From CAYJAY01 sp964368445 (GTDB lineage: Bacteria; Bacillota; Clostridia; Oscillospirales; Ruminococcaceae): DNA of 64,000 bases. The translations under genes and the position numbers were made by a program. A model generated the notes under the pieces. It had not been told where the DNA came from, ran no database searches, and saw only the letters and a program-made list of their open reading frames with translations. The stretch is from positions 1-64,000 of the forward strand of contig CAYJAY010000004.1 of assembly GCA_964368445.1 (NCBI GenBank), read 5' to 3'. Of the stretch, positions 34,820 through 42,912 are shown one piece after another (position 1 is the first letter of the stretch; each line of letters opens with the position of its first letter).

Positions 34820-35959
34820 ATGCTTAAAAATAAAATCGCGGTAATAATATTAACACTGGGTCTGTGCGGTTTAGTTGTCGGATGTTCCGACATATATACG
34901 CAAGAGCTACCAATAAACGAGACAAACGCGGAGGAGGCAAAAGAGATGACGCTATCGTTTGAACAAAAAGAAGCACAAGTTCAACAACTTATACAAAGCG
35001 AGGGGTTGGAAACAATCTACCTTGCAGGTGGTTGTTTTTGGGGTGTGGAGGAATATTTTGCAAGAATAAACGGGGTGTACGATTCTTCGTCGGGATACGC
35101 AAACGGAAACACCGAAAACCCAAGTTACCAAGACGTAATCTATAAAAATACAGGCCATGCCGAAACTGTTAGGGTTGTTTATGACCCAATACAGGTTGAA
35201 CTTGACTTTTTGCTTGGACATTATTTTAAGATAATAGATCCGACAAGTCTAAACAAGCAGGGAAATGACGTCGGAACACAGTATCGAACGGGGATATATT
35301 TTGAAAACGATATGCAACAGGAAGTTGCACAAAAACATCTTGACATCGTTCAACAACAGTATGACATGCCGTTAGCGGTAGAGCTTTTGCCGCTTGAGCA
35401 CTTTTATCTTGCGGAGGAATACCACCAAGATTATCTCAAGAAAAACCCAAACGGATATTGTCATATAGATCTTAGTACGGCAAGCGAGGGTTTGACCGTT
35501 ATCGACCCGTCGGAATATCAAGTTCCAACCGATGAACAGCTTAAACAACAGCTTTCAGAGTTGCAGTATGACGTAGTTAGAAACGGTGGAACAGAGCGCG
35601 CGTTTACCCATGAATACAACGACAACAAACAATCGGGCATATATGTTGACGTCGTAACGGGAGAACCGCTTTTCAGTTCAACCGACAAATACGATAGCGG
35701 TTCGGGGTGGCCGAGTTTTACAAGGCCTATCGACCAAAGCGTTATTGTTGAACATGACGACAGCAGTTTTGGAATGAAACGAGTTGAAGTTAAAAGCCGC
35801 GTGGGAGATTCGCATCTTGGGCATGTGTTTGAAGACGGACCTGTCGACGACGGTGGATTGAGATATTGTATAAACGGCGCGGCACTGGAATTCATACCGT
35901 ATGACGAGATGCCCGAAAGGGGATATGGATATCTTCAACATCTTGTCGAAGTGAACTAG
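34820..35959 (+). CDS. msrAB: Lipoprotein MsrA-MsrB methionine sulfoxide reductase
   Basis: This 379-residue fusion repairs both stereoisomers of methionine sulfoxide. A signal peptide ends in the lipobox VVGC, with Cys22 as lipid anchor, so it acts outside the membrane. MsrA spans about 65-225 with catalytic Cys72 in GGCFWGVEEYF. MsrB spans about 240-375 with SGSGWPSFT and the catalytic Cys350 in RYCINGAAL. The zinc Cys pairs seen in many MsrB proteins are absent, which is common in fusions. Extracytoplasmic fusions normally need a membrane electron donor such as a CcdA/thioredoxin-like pair, which is not in this window. AAAGGA precedes the ATG. Confidence 0.97.
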   Translation: MLKNKIAVIILTLGLCGLVVGCSDIYTQELPINETNAEEAKEMTLSFEQKEAQVQQLIQSEGLETIYLAGGCFWGVEEYFARINGVYDSSSGYANGNTENPSYQDVIYKNTGHAETVRVVYDPIQVELDFLLGHYFKIIDPTSLNKQGNDVGTQYRTGIYFENDMQQEVAQKHLDIVQQQYDMPLAVELLPLEHFYLAEEYHQDYLKKNPNGYCHIDLSTASEGLTVIDPSEYQVPTDEQLKQQLSELQYDVVRNGGTERAFTHEYNDNKQSGIYVDVVTGEPLFSSTDKYDSGSGWPSFTRPIDQSVIVEHDDSSFGMKRVEVKSRVGDSHLGHVFEDGPVDDGGLRYCINGAALEFIPYDEMPERGYGYLQHLVEVN

Positions 35960-35992
35960 AACAAAAACAGATTTCTAATATTTAATTATTAC

Positions 35993-36033
35993 AAAAAAAG
36001 GCAAAGGGTTAAATTTTGACCCTTTGCCTTTTT
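35993..36033. terminator. Bidirectional terminator after msrAB
   Basis: AAAAAAGGCAAAGGGT, loop AAATTTTG, ACCCTTTGCCTTTTT is a strong hairpin between msrAB and the converging radical SAM gene at 36084. Confidence 0.92.
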
Positions 36034-36048
36034 GATCGGTAATAATAT

Positions 36049-36080
36049 TATATAAATAATCCTGCGGATTATTTATATAA
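36049..36080. repeat. Palindrome TTATATAAATAATCC-TGC-GGATTATTTATATAA
   Basis: A perfect 15-base inverted repeat around TGC, four bases before the stop codon of the next minus-strand gene. The same palindrome, with loop GCA, is at 40488-40520. Confidence 0.85.
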
Positions 36081-36083
36081 AGA

Positions 36084-37337
36084 CTAAAATTTTATCTCTT
36101 TTGGAAATGCTTGTTTTCGCATGACAGACCACATTTTGTCTATGTATGAAAGGGTGTAGTAGTTTTCATAGTGGTGATAGTAAAACGCGCCTTTTAAAGT
36201 CATCGACAAGATGCCGTCTTTTTCTGTTATAAATCCAAGTTTCTTTGCAAGAAAAATCTCAAAACCAAACCTACTTTTAAGCGAAACACCAAAAAACTTC
36301 TCGAATTCTTTTGGATTAACATGTGTGCTATACGCTGTCCAAAACAAAAAATAAACCATACGTTGTCTTTTGGTGAAACGAATTGTAAGCGAGGTTGGGA
36401 GTTGTTGTTGGTTGATGCGCTCGATATAATGTTCGACACAAAACGTGTTGATTTTAAAGCTATCCTTTAAAAGGGTGGTTGCGGAACAACCAAACCCTAA
36501 GAAATTATCCCGTGTCATCGAGGAATATTTTGCGTTTGGTGTGTTGCTGAATGTCCAAATAGAGTCTCTTTTGTAACCTTTGTTTTGACAGTATAGCGTT
36601 ATCTCGTCCAAAAGTTTGCGTTTTGCGGTTTTGTCCATCGTCTTAACCGAACTTTTTGTAAACGTAAAGTCGATAAACGGGTAGACCGCTATATGGTTTG
36701 CGCCAATAGCAAAAGCTGTGTCGATATCTGTTATTAAATCTTGTTTTGTCTGGTTTGGTAGAGCAAATATAAAATCCATCGAAACCGTTTCAAACGATGT
36801 TTTTTTCAAAGCGGTTGACAAAGTTTCTTTGTCGGCGGGGTTTCTGCCCAAAACATCTAGAAATTTTTTAGAAAATGATTGAATGCCAATGCTTATCTTG
36901 GTTACACCGGCTTTTTTAATCGTCTCAAGTGTTTTGGTGTTAACGTTTTCGGGGTGTAGTTCAAGCCCTATGCCCTCGCATATCTCGAAATATTGCTTTA
37001 ATGCATCGATTATTTCGTGCAGTCTGTTTGCAACTAAAGCCGGAGTTCCGCCCCCAAAATAAAGGCTTGTGACGTTTTTTTTGCCTTGCAATTCTTTTCC
37101 GACAAGATGGATCTCTTTAATTAAACTGTCGATATAAAAGTTTGCTTTTTGTTCGTCGTAAACCTCTTTGCAATATGGACAAAAGTCACAGATGTTTTTG
37201 CAAAACGGTATGTGAACATAAAGACCTAGGTTATCAAGTTGCTCGAAATCGAGGGAGTTGTCGTATTCGTTTGTGAACGTGAAAGGTTTTGTGGTTTTAG
37301 TCAACCACATTCTTGAAACAGTGGTTAAAAAGCTCAT
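36084..37337 (-). CDS. HemW-like radical SAM protein
   Basis: This 417-residue protein resembles coproporphyrinogen oxidase-like radical SAM enzymes (HemN/HemW family). The cluster motif is IPFCKNICDFCPYCKEVYD; the expected CxxxCxxC is there, followed by one more Cys. TSLYFGGGTPALV is the SAM-binding GGGTP block, then GLELHPENV and TKISIGIQSF. The C-terminal half has a HemN-C-like fold but has no clear heme-chaperone signature. It is the second gene of an operon with another radical SAM gene. The true HemW is more likely elsewhere; substrate unknown. GGAG lies seven bases before the ATG. Confidence 0.88.
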   Translation of the reverse strand: MSFLTTVSRMWLTKTTKPFTFTNEYDNSLDFEQLDNLGLYVHIPFCKNICDFCPYCKEVYDEQKANFYIDSLIKEIHLVGKELQGKKNVTSLYFGGGTPALVANRLHEIIDALKQYFEICEGIGLELHPENVNTKTLETIKKAGVTKISIGIQSFSKKFLDVLGRNPADKETLSTALKKTSFETVSMDFIFALPNQTKQDLITDIDTAFAIGANHIAVYPFIDFTFTKSSVKTMDKTAKRKLLDEITLYCQNKGYKRDSIWTFSNTPNAKYSSMTRDNFLGFGCSATTLLKDSFKINTFCVEHYIERINQQQLPTSLTIRFTKRQRMVYFLFWTAYSTHVNPKEFEKFFGVSLKSRFGFEIFLAKKLGFITEKDGILSMTLKGAFYYHHYENYYTLSYIDKMWSVMRKQAFPKEIKF

Positions 37338-37397
37338 TAAATCTCCATTCGTTAAAAGTCAAAAAGGCTTAAGAAATGTATACAATATATCACAAGT

Positions 37398-38300
37398 CTA
37401 GATATATTTAAGATATGTAAAAAGCATATCAAAGATTATTTTTATTTTTCCGCTGAAAAGCAAAGTGTACTCCGCAACAAAGAAATATCCACAGTTTTTG
37501 CAAAGCCCCGAAACCTCGATACACCGTCCACAGGTGTGGATAATTCCGTTTTCTATGACGACACATTGGTGGCACGGCGTTGGGAAACTGTTGTTCGCAA
37601 TGTATGGAAACGCAGATTTAAGGTTGAACACCGGGACACCTTGGTCTATCATCTTTTTGATAGTTTTAAAACAATTAAGTTTTTCCGACATAGAAAGCGC
37701 GAGATGTTCGGTGTCCTGGTAGGGTGTGTGGAAATTAAACGAAACGGCGCGAACGTTTTTTGTGTCGCGCGCGGTTATGCAAACATCGCGAATAGTGTCT
37801 TTGTTTATCCCGTTAATTGCCATGTAAAAGCAGATGTTGTCGCTCGTCGCGTTTTTGATGTTTTGCATAATTAAGTCATATGTGTCCCCGCGTATATCGT
37901 TGTGGCGTTGTTTATCGCCGTCGACGCTTAAAAGGATAAGATCTGCCTCGGGAAGATTAAGTTCAAACGTTCCGTTTGTAACGACGTTAACAATTAAAAA
38001 GCCCATCTTTTTTGCTTCTTTAACAAGGTCGCGCACAGTTTTTCCGCCGTCGTTCCACATAAATGTTTCGCCGCCACAAAAAAATAAGATGCGAATACCC
38101 ATTCTATAAAGCCAGGCCATCTCGCTTTTTATCTGTTCATAGCTGTGCATAACAGCGGTTATGTTGTTTACCGAACAATGTTTACAAGAAAGGTTGCATT
38201 TGTCGGTTAGTATGATAGTTCCCAAGATGGGATCTTTCTTTTTAAACATTATAGTTTTAACTCCAAATTTAGCAAAGTACAAAAAATTTTTAAATTTCAT
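37398..38300 (-). CDS. Radical SAM protein with three C-terminal CxxC motifs
   Basis: This 300-residue radical SAM protein has TDKCNLSCKHCSVNN as its main 4Fe-4S site, FFCGGETFMW as the SAM-binding GGE motif, and VNVVTNGTFEL. Near residues 240-272 lie three Cys pairs (CHQC, CGRC, CKNC), enough for one or two auxiliary clusters as in SPASM/twitch proteins. The last 30 residues (FSGKIKIIFDMLFTYLKYI) are hydrophobic or amphipathic and may touch the membrane; the N-terminus is also basic and aromatic. It is the first gene of a two-gene radical SAM operon. Substrate unknown; a lipid is one possibility. Confidence 0.85.
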   Translation of the reverse strand: MKFKNFLYFAKFGVKTIMFKKKDPILGTIILTDKCNLSCKHCSVNNITAVMHSYEQIKSEMAWLYRMGIRILFFCGGETFMWNDGGKTVRDLVKEAKKMGFLIVNVVTNGTFELNLPEADLILLSVDGDKQRHNDIRGDTYDLIMQNIKNATSDNICFYMAINGINKDTIRDVCITARDTKNVRAVSFNFHTPYQDTEHLALSMSEKLNCFKTIKKMIDQGVPVFNLKSAFPYIANNSFPTPCHQCVVIENGIIHTCGRCIEVSGLCKNCGYFFVAEYTLLFSGKIKIIFDMLFTYLKYI

Positions 38301-38399
38301 TTTAGTTTTACAACCGTCCTTTCGTCGCCTTTGAAAACATGTTGATATGATTATACTTTATTTCGATATAATACGTCAAACTTGGTTTTGGATTAAAAT

Positions 38400-38416
38400 T
38401 TATCGAAAAACGATAA
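38400..38416. promoter_or_regulatory. Inverted repeat TTATCG-N5-CGATAA, candidate operator
   Basis: A perfect six-base dyad with A5 centre lies eight bases upstream of the -35 box of the XRE-type regulator gene. Position and symmetry suit binding of a dimeric HTH protein, probably the regulator itself. Confidence 0.5.
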
Positions 38417-38423
38417 AAAAATA

Positions 38424-38452
38424 TTGACAAACGGTTTTGTGTGTGCTAAACT
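38424..38452 (+). promoter_or_regulatory. Promoter of the XRE regulator operon
   Basis: A consensus TTGACA (38424-38429) and TAAACT (38447-38452) are 17 bases apart, about 80 bases before the regulator start. Confidence 0.72.
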
Positions 38453-38489
38453 ACAAAAAAATCAACAAATTCAACAAGGAAACGCCAAA

Positions 38490-38522
38490 ATGAAAAAACA
38501 AGACAACGACATGACTATATAA
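38490..38522 (+). CDS. Possible 10-codon leader peptide
   Basis: AAGGAAACGCCAAAATG starts the frame MKKQDNDMTI, which ends 12 bases before the start of the regulator gene. The ribosome site is as good as that of the gene that follows. It could couple translation into the regulator. No homology can be claimed for so short a peptide. Confidence 0.35.
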   Translation: MKKQDNDMTI

Positions 38523-38534
38523 GGGGAAAAAGCT

Positions 38535-38765
38535 ATGGGGATTATAATAAACCTTGACGTCATGATGGCGAAACGAAAAATAGGCCTTTCGGAACTTTCT
38601 GAAAAGATAGACCTAACACAGGCGAATTTATCTATTCTTAAGAATAACAAGGCGAAAGCGATTAGGTTTTCGACGCTTGAAAAACTTTGCGAGGAACTCG
38701 ACTGTCAACCGGGCGAGATTTTGGAATTTCAAAAGCTTGAAAAATTTGAAAAGAAGAATGATTAA
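38535..38765 (+). CDS. Small XRE/YozG-type HTH regulator
   Basis: This 76-residue protein is a Cro/CI-type helix-turn-helix regulator. IGLSELSEKIDLTQANLSILKNNKAKAIRF makes up the HTH core and TLEKLCEELDCQPGEILEF is the end of the domain, typical of the YozG/XRE family. It has only the DNA-binding domain plus a short charged tail. GGGG lies before the ATG. The next gene, a DUF4173-like membrane protein, starts 41 bases later. This pair (small XRE regulator plus DUF2975/DUF4173-type membrane protein) is common in Firmicutes and suggests auto-regulated control of the membrane protein. Confidence 0.9.
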   Translation: MGIIINLDVMMAKRKIGLSELSEKIDLTQANLSILKNNKAKAIRFSTLEKLCEELDCQPGEILEFQKLEKFEKKND

Positions 38766-38806
38766 AATTAATCTATAAAGAGATTAAAGTGAAGGATGGT
38801 ATTAAT

Positions 38807-40495
38807 ATGCAAAACACAGAAACAAACAATCAACTTTTAAAACGGATGATCCTTATTGCGTTGGCACTTGGGTTTCTTTGCACATACTTAACGATTGAAT
38901 GGCGCGTAGGAATTGGTATGACACTTTTTATCTTAATCACATGTGCCACATTGTTTGTCTTTTTTAGAGACAAACAGCAGATTAAAAATAAAAAAGCTTT
39001 TTTATGGATTGTGCCTATAGTGTTGATTTCGTTGACATTTACATTAAGGGCAAACAGAATCTTTAGTTTTTATAACGTTATAGTTATGTGGATTTTGTTT
39101 GCGGTGATGTTTTTGGATCTTCAAAACAAGCTAAACGTCCAAGAAGGTGGGTTTGGGTTTATTTCAAGAAGTTTCACAAGAGTTTTTGAACCGCTAAACT
39201 ATTCTAGATTAACGGCTAAAATGATGAGTTCAGCATTTTTGGGATCTTCAAAAAAATCGAGGATTTTCAGACAGATTATAATTGGGCTTTGCATATGCAT
39301 ACCACTTGTTTTGGTGGTGCTTGCTTTGTTAAGTTCTGTCGACGCGATCTTTTCTAGATTAGTGGAAGACTTCCTTGAAAAGTTAAATCTGGAATTTTTC
39401 ATAGAATTGTTTGCCAAAACTGTTTTGGCAATAGTAATAGCTGTGTATTTTTTCTGTCAACTGTATATGTTGTTTGTCGATAAAAAACAAAGAGAGAAGC
39501 AAGCAACAGACAACATCAAAACTATCGAAGCGGGGACGGTTAAAGACGCAGGGATTGCAAAGACAGTCGAAACAAAACAGCTGGATGTCGACCAAGTCGC
39601 AAAATCCGAAGCGATGCACATCGAGATGTTAGCGGCTTCCTTAAAAAACGGCAGTTTAAAAGAAAAACAGGTTGTGACATCGCCACTTGCAAAACCGCTA
39701 TTCATACAAAAACAAGAACCACAGGATTTGATTATCTTTTTGATGGTTAACTGTATGCTGTTTATTGTATATTCTGTTTTCGCATACATACAAGTTACCT
39801 ATCTATTTTTAGAAACAGCTTTGCCATATGGCTACACCTATTCGGAATATGCACGGCGCGGATTTTTTGAACTTTTGGTACTCACGTTTATTAATATAGC
39901 GGTTATGCTAACGACGATAAAAGTTGCGAAAAATCGCATCTATGTAACGAAAGTCACGGGAAATTCGGCTATCAAAATATTCATGGCGGGGCTTTGTGTT
40001 TTAACTGTTATGCTTGCGGGCTTGTCGTTTTACAAGATGATGCTCTACTATCAAGAATTTGGGCTAACGAGGCTTAGAGTTTTTGTTATGATATTCTTGT
40101 GGTTTGAAATTGCAGGGCTAGTGATAACGCTTGCTTTTATATTTAAGCCAAGACTAAAGATAATTGCGGCATATGCTGTTGTCGGACTTGCTTTTTATAT
40201 CAGCATCAATCTTATAAATATCGATAGTATAGTAGCAAAAAGCCACGTAGCGATATATAACCAAACTGGTGACGCAGATTTTGACTATCTTGCTTCGCTT
40301 TCGTCAGACGCTTATAATGAAGTTGCTGATTTGAAAAACAAGGCTGAAGAAAGCGAAGGGATCTATTGGTATTCGAAATATATATATGATAACAAAATAA
40401 CCCCGATCGAGAACGAGGGTTATTCTTGGAAAAGTTATAGTATCCCACAATATAATGCGGTGCAAGATTTTGCAAGTTTAAAATCACAAATATAA
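38807..40495 (+). CDS. DUF4173/DUF4153-like polytopic membrane protein
   Basis: This 562-residue protein has about 12 helices with a soluble loop at about residues 230-300. It matches the DUF4173 (formerly DUF4153) pattern: EGGFGFISRSFTRVFEPLNY before the central helices, then PYGYTYSEYARRGFFELLVLT and HVAIYNQTGDADFDYLASLS near the end. The family's function is unknown. The ATG at 38807 is chosen because AAGGATGG lies eight bases upstream; the GTG at 38789 lies ahead of that site. The stop codon lies inside a palindrome (40488-40520), which may act as the 3' end hairpin. Confidence 0.82.
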   Translation: MQNTETNNQLLKRMILIALALGFLCTYLTIEWRVGIGMTLFILITCATLFVFFRDKQQIKNKKAFLWIVPIVLISLTFTLRANRIFSFYNVIVMWILFAVMFLDLQNKLNVQEGGFGFISRSFTRVFEPLNYSRLTAKMMSSAFLGSSKKSRIFRQIIIGLCICIPLVLVVLALLSSVDAIFSRLVEDFLEKLNLEFFIELFAKTVLAIVIAVYFFCQLYMLFVDKKQREKQATDNIKTIEAGTVKDAGIAKTVETKQLDVDQVAKSEAMHIEMLAASLKNGSLKEKQVVTSPLAKPLFIQKQEPQDLIIFLMVNCMLFIVYSVFAYIQVTYLFLETALPYGYTYSEYARRGFFELLVLTFINIAVMLTTIKVAKNRIYVTKVTGNSAIKIFMAGLCVLTVMLAGLSFYKMMLYYQEFGLTRLRVFVMIFLWFEIAGLVITLAFIFKPRLKIIAAYAVVGLAFYISINLINIDSIVAKSHVAIYNQTGDADFDYLASLSSDAYNEVADLKNKAEESEGIYWYSKYIYDNKITPIENEGYSWKSYSIPQYNAVQDFASLKSQI

Positions 40496-40520
40496 ATAAT
40501 CCGCAGGATTATTTATATTT
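40488..40520. repeat. Second copy of the AATAATCC palindrome
   Basis: AAATATAAATAATCC-GCA-GGATTATTTATATTT is a 15-base inverted repeat around GCA. It is the same element as at 36049-36080 with the loop reversed. It overlaps the stop codon of the DUF4173-like gene. Confidence 0.85.
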
Positions 40521-40690
40521 AGCTCCACCGCAGGTGGAGATTATGCATCTTGACCAGCTCCGCCTTATGGCGGAGGTTGTGGTCAGGCGGTTTAAAATAG
40601 TATTGAAGACGCCGTGGCGTTGCCGTGGCAAAGCCACATGGCGAATTTATATATTGCTTTGCATTATATAAATAATCTCCACAGACTTAT
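40521..40690. repeat. Cluster of further short palindromes
   Basis: Four more hairpins follow in close order: CTCCACC/GGTGGAG, GACCAGCTCCGCC/GGCGGAGGTTGTGGTC, GCCGTGGC/GCCACATGGC and ATTTATATA/ATATAAAT. No coding frame with a ribosome site is seen. Together with the palindrome at 40488 this is a mosaic of stacked hairpins of about 200 bases. Confidence 0.75.
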
Positions 40691-40932
40691 CTTATTAGAG
40701 AAATGTTTTTGTCAGGGGACAAGGGGGAGTTTCGATTCTCCCCCTTTGCCCCCCGACACCCCCCGAACCCCCCTCAACGATTTAGGGCGACACACGCCCT
40801 AAAAACCCGCCCCGTTTTTTGCGCTTTATAAACTGTATACTGCAAAAAACTTGCAATGGCGATACTCGTCATTTTGTATAAATAATATGATATTATACTT
40901 AAATGTTAATTTATTATCGGAGTTGATTTGAA
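40691..40932. other. Non-coding stretch with C-rich block
   Basis: No gene is visible. It holds a hairpin GGGGGAG-loop-CTCCCCC (about 40723-40744), the C-tract block 40740-40773, and a second small hairpin AGGGCG/CGCCCT (about 40784-40800). The rest is AT-rich and leads to the next gene; TATGATATTATAC near 40887-40899 may include a -10 box. Confidence 0.5.
40740..40773 (-). other. G-quadruplex motif on the minus strand
   Basis: The plus strand has C5, C6, C6 and C6 tracts with gaps of four, four and three bases. The minus strand therefore carries four G tracts of five to six with very short loops, a textbook G-quadruplex pattern. It is far from the base composition of the window. Confidence 0.75.
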
Positions 40933-40977
40933 ATTAAAGAGGTTGTAGCAAAAAGTATACTGTCTGCGAAAAATAAC

Positions 40978-41796
40978 ATGAATATATACCGTGGCTGCAC
41001 ACATGGTTGTATCTATTGCGATTCGCGCAGTGAATGTTACGGAATGACCTATAGTTTCGAGGATATCGAAGTCAAGGTTAACGCTGTCGAGCTTCTTAAT
41101 AAAACCCTTTCAAAAAAACGCGAAAGGTGTATGATAACTACTGGGGCGATGACCGACCCGTATATTCCGCTTGAAAAAGAGCTTGAAAACATGAGAAAGT
41201 GTCTTGAGGTTATCGAAAAACATGGTTTTGGCGTTTCAGTTTTGACAAAATCCGATCTGATACTTCGCGATATAGACATTTTGAAAAGAATAAACGACAA
41301 GGCAAAATGTGTTGTTTCGATGACGCTTACGACGTATGACGAGCAGCTTTGTAAAATAGTCGAACCTAACGTCGCGACAACAAAACAAAGATTTGACGTA
41401 TTGAAAAGACTTAACGAGGAGGGGATACCGACCGTTGTTTGGTTTTGTCCCATACTGCCGTTTATTAACGATACAAAAGAAAACGTCGAGGGCATTTTAT
41501 CCTATTGCAAAGAGGCAAACGTTAAAGGTATTCTGATTTTTGGAACGGGCATGACGTTAAGGTTTGGGAACAGGGAGTATTATTTTAAAAAGCTCGACCA
41601 ACATTTCCCCGGGCTTAAAAAAGAATATATGCGTAATTTTGGCGCATCATACGGAATTCGAAGCAAAAACAGCGCGACATTATCGCGTATGATAAAAAAG
41701 TTTTGTGCCGAAAACGATGTTATCTATGGCGTTAATGCGGTGTTTGAATTTATTTCAAAGTTTCCGCAGATAGACGAGCAGACGAAACTTTATTAG
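40978..41796 (+). CDS. SplB-type radical SAM protein, 5' end uncertain
   Basis: This protein of at least 272 residues is a radical SAM enzyme of the SplB-like COG1533 group. The cluster motif is NIYRGCTHGCIYCDSRSECY, then TTGAMTDPYIPLE and SVLTKSDLILRDIDIL, all typical of the family. The reaction is not known. The ATG at 40978 lies directly at the cluster motif, without a ribosome site. The open frame continues upstream to 40927 and reads KEVVAKSILSAKNN, which matches the usual family N-terminus, but has no ATG, GTG or TTG. A TTG with GGAG upstream (40928) is in another frame. Either the start codon is unusual or a one-base frameshift has hit the 5' end. Confidence 0.88.
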   Translation: MNIYRGCTHGCIYCDSRSECYGMTYSFEDIEVKVNAVELLNKTLSKKRERCMITTGAMTDPYIPLEKELENMRKCLEVIEKHGFGVSVLTKSDLILRDIDILKRINDKAKCVVSMTLTTYDEQLCKIVEPNVATTKQRFDVLKRLNEEGIPTVVWFCPILPFINDTKENVEGILSYCKEANVKGILIFGTGMTLRFGNREYYFKKLDQHFPGLKKEYMRNFGASYGIRSKNSATLSRMIKKFCAENDVIYGVNAVFEFISKFPQIDEQTKLY

Positions 41797-41874
41797 GTGA
41801 TAATTTACAAATGTCGGTTGATATTTAAGGCGCATTCTTTGTGACATGTTTTGAAAAAAGTGAGGGGGGTTAGT

Positions 41875-42783
41875 TTGAAATATACCTTTAAACGAGTTTT
41901 AACCATTGCAATCGGCGCAGTTGTTTTGTTTGGAATAATGTTTTTTCTATCAAGTAATGGAATTTTAACCGATGAAATCGAAAAGTTTTATGAGATTTCG
42001 GAAGATGCTTCGCAAAACTTGTTTCCGTTTGTGCGAAGTGTGGTTTTAAACACACTTGTGATTTTTTCGGCGTTTTATATTTTAATTGTTTTTAAATCTC
42101 CGCTTTCGAGAAAAGTTAACATAGCGATAGTTGCGACTTTTTTTGTTGCGTTGGTTATCGCTCAAGCGTGGTATTTTTACTTAAACGGTTTTGAAAACTC
42201 GTTGGAAATTTTTGGCGACATATCAATTGTGATTGCGTTTTTGCTTGGGTTGGCGGCGATAGCTTTAGCAATTAGATTATCTTTTTTTAAAAAAGCTTTA
42301 AAGAAAGATATCGACATTCAAACAATGATGGAATACCTTTGTTTGTTGGACGATCAAAAAGGAAAAGGTTTTCTTGACAATTTGAACAAACAAGGTATTA
42401 TTCAAGAGGACACAAGACAAAAGATGTTGAAACTTGTAACGGGAACAAAAGAAAACCCGATTTTAGCAGCAGTGTATACAACTATTGTACGATCGAATGT
42501 CGATTCTTTGCCCAAAAAAATTGATTATTTTTTGGGAATAACACATGAACATTTAATATTTGCGAAGCTAAACGAGGCTTTTTTGGTGGTATCAGGGGAA
42601 AAGATAGCTCTTGAACAAGTTGAAAAATATAAAAATAAACGTACCGTATTTTCTAACAACACAGTACGTTTAACGTTTAGGAATGGCGAAAAAATTAAGA
42701 TTAAAGTATATAATAATTTTGGTTCGGTTAAAGAACAACAAGATGTGCTTTCGGTGTTTGAACATAAAATTTGTGGAATTTAA
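41875..42783 (+). CDS. Four-helix membrane protein with PH-like C-terminal domain
   Basis: I do not recognise the family. The first about 140 residues hold four hydrophobic helices. The C-terminal 160 residues are soluble. The segment VDSLPKKIDYFLGITHEHLIFAKL and the later VRLTFRNGEKIKIKVYN have the strand pattern of a bacterial PH-like or YdjM-type domain, which is an impression only. The start is TTG at 41875 with GAGGGG upstream; a TTG at 41851 has no site. It stands between the SplB-like gene and the convergent RCK_C gene. Confidence 0.7.
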   Translation: MKYTFKRVLTIAIGAVVLFGIMFFLSSNGILTDEIEKFYEISEDASQNLFPFVRSVVLNTLVIFSAFYILIVFKSPLSRKVNIAIVATFFVALVIAQAWYFYLNGFENSLEIFGDISIVIAFLLGLAAIALAIRLSFFKKALKKDIDIQTMMEYLCLLDDQKGKGFLDNLNKQGIIQEDTRQKMLKLVTGTKENPILAAVYTTIVRSNVDSLPKKIDYFLGITHEHLIFAKLNEAFLVVSGEKIALEQVEKYKNKRTVFSNNTVRLTFRNGEKIKIKVYNNFGSVKEQQDVLSVFEHKICGI

Positions 42784-42798
42784 GGGTGGTTTTGCAGT

Positions 42799-42888
42799 AT
42801 GTCAACAGATAAAACATCGCTTAGAAAAGGCGTGATTATTATGATTTGCAAGATAAAGCCTATTATAAACAAAAAACATGAAGAATGA
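42799..42888 (+). CDS. Possible 29-residue small protein
   Basis: GGGTGG nine bases before an ATG opens a frame MSTDKTSLRKGVIIMICKIK and nine more residues, ending in a TGA. It starts 15 bases after the stop of the membrane protein gene. It is basic with a short hydrophobic core. Coding status is unproven. Confidence 0.3.
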   Translation: MSTDKTSLRKGVIIMICKIKPIINKKHEE

Positions 42889-42912
42889 GAATAAAGAAAA
42901 CTCTTTAACTGT

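Noticed and set aside
36084..37337. Assignment as HemW or HemN
   Set aside because: Radical SAM motif fits, but the C-terminal half lacks a clear match, and the gene pairs with another radical SAM gene, not with heme or lepA genes.
40723..40745. GGGGGAGTTTCGATTCTCCCCC considered as the T arm of a tRNA gene
   Set aside because: The loop has eight bases and no D arm, anticodon arm or acceptor stem can be placed around it.
35993..40932. Block considered as an integrated prophage or transposon
   Set aside because: No integrase, transposase, target-site duplication or phage gene is seen; only palindromes mark its ends.
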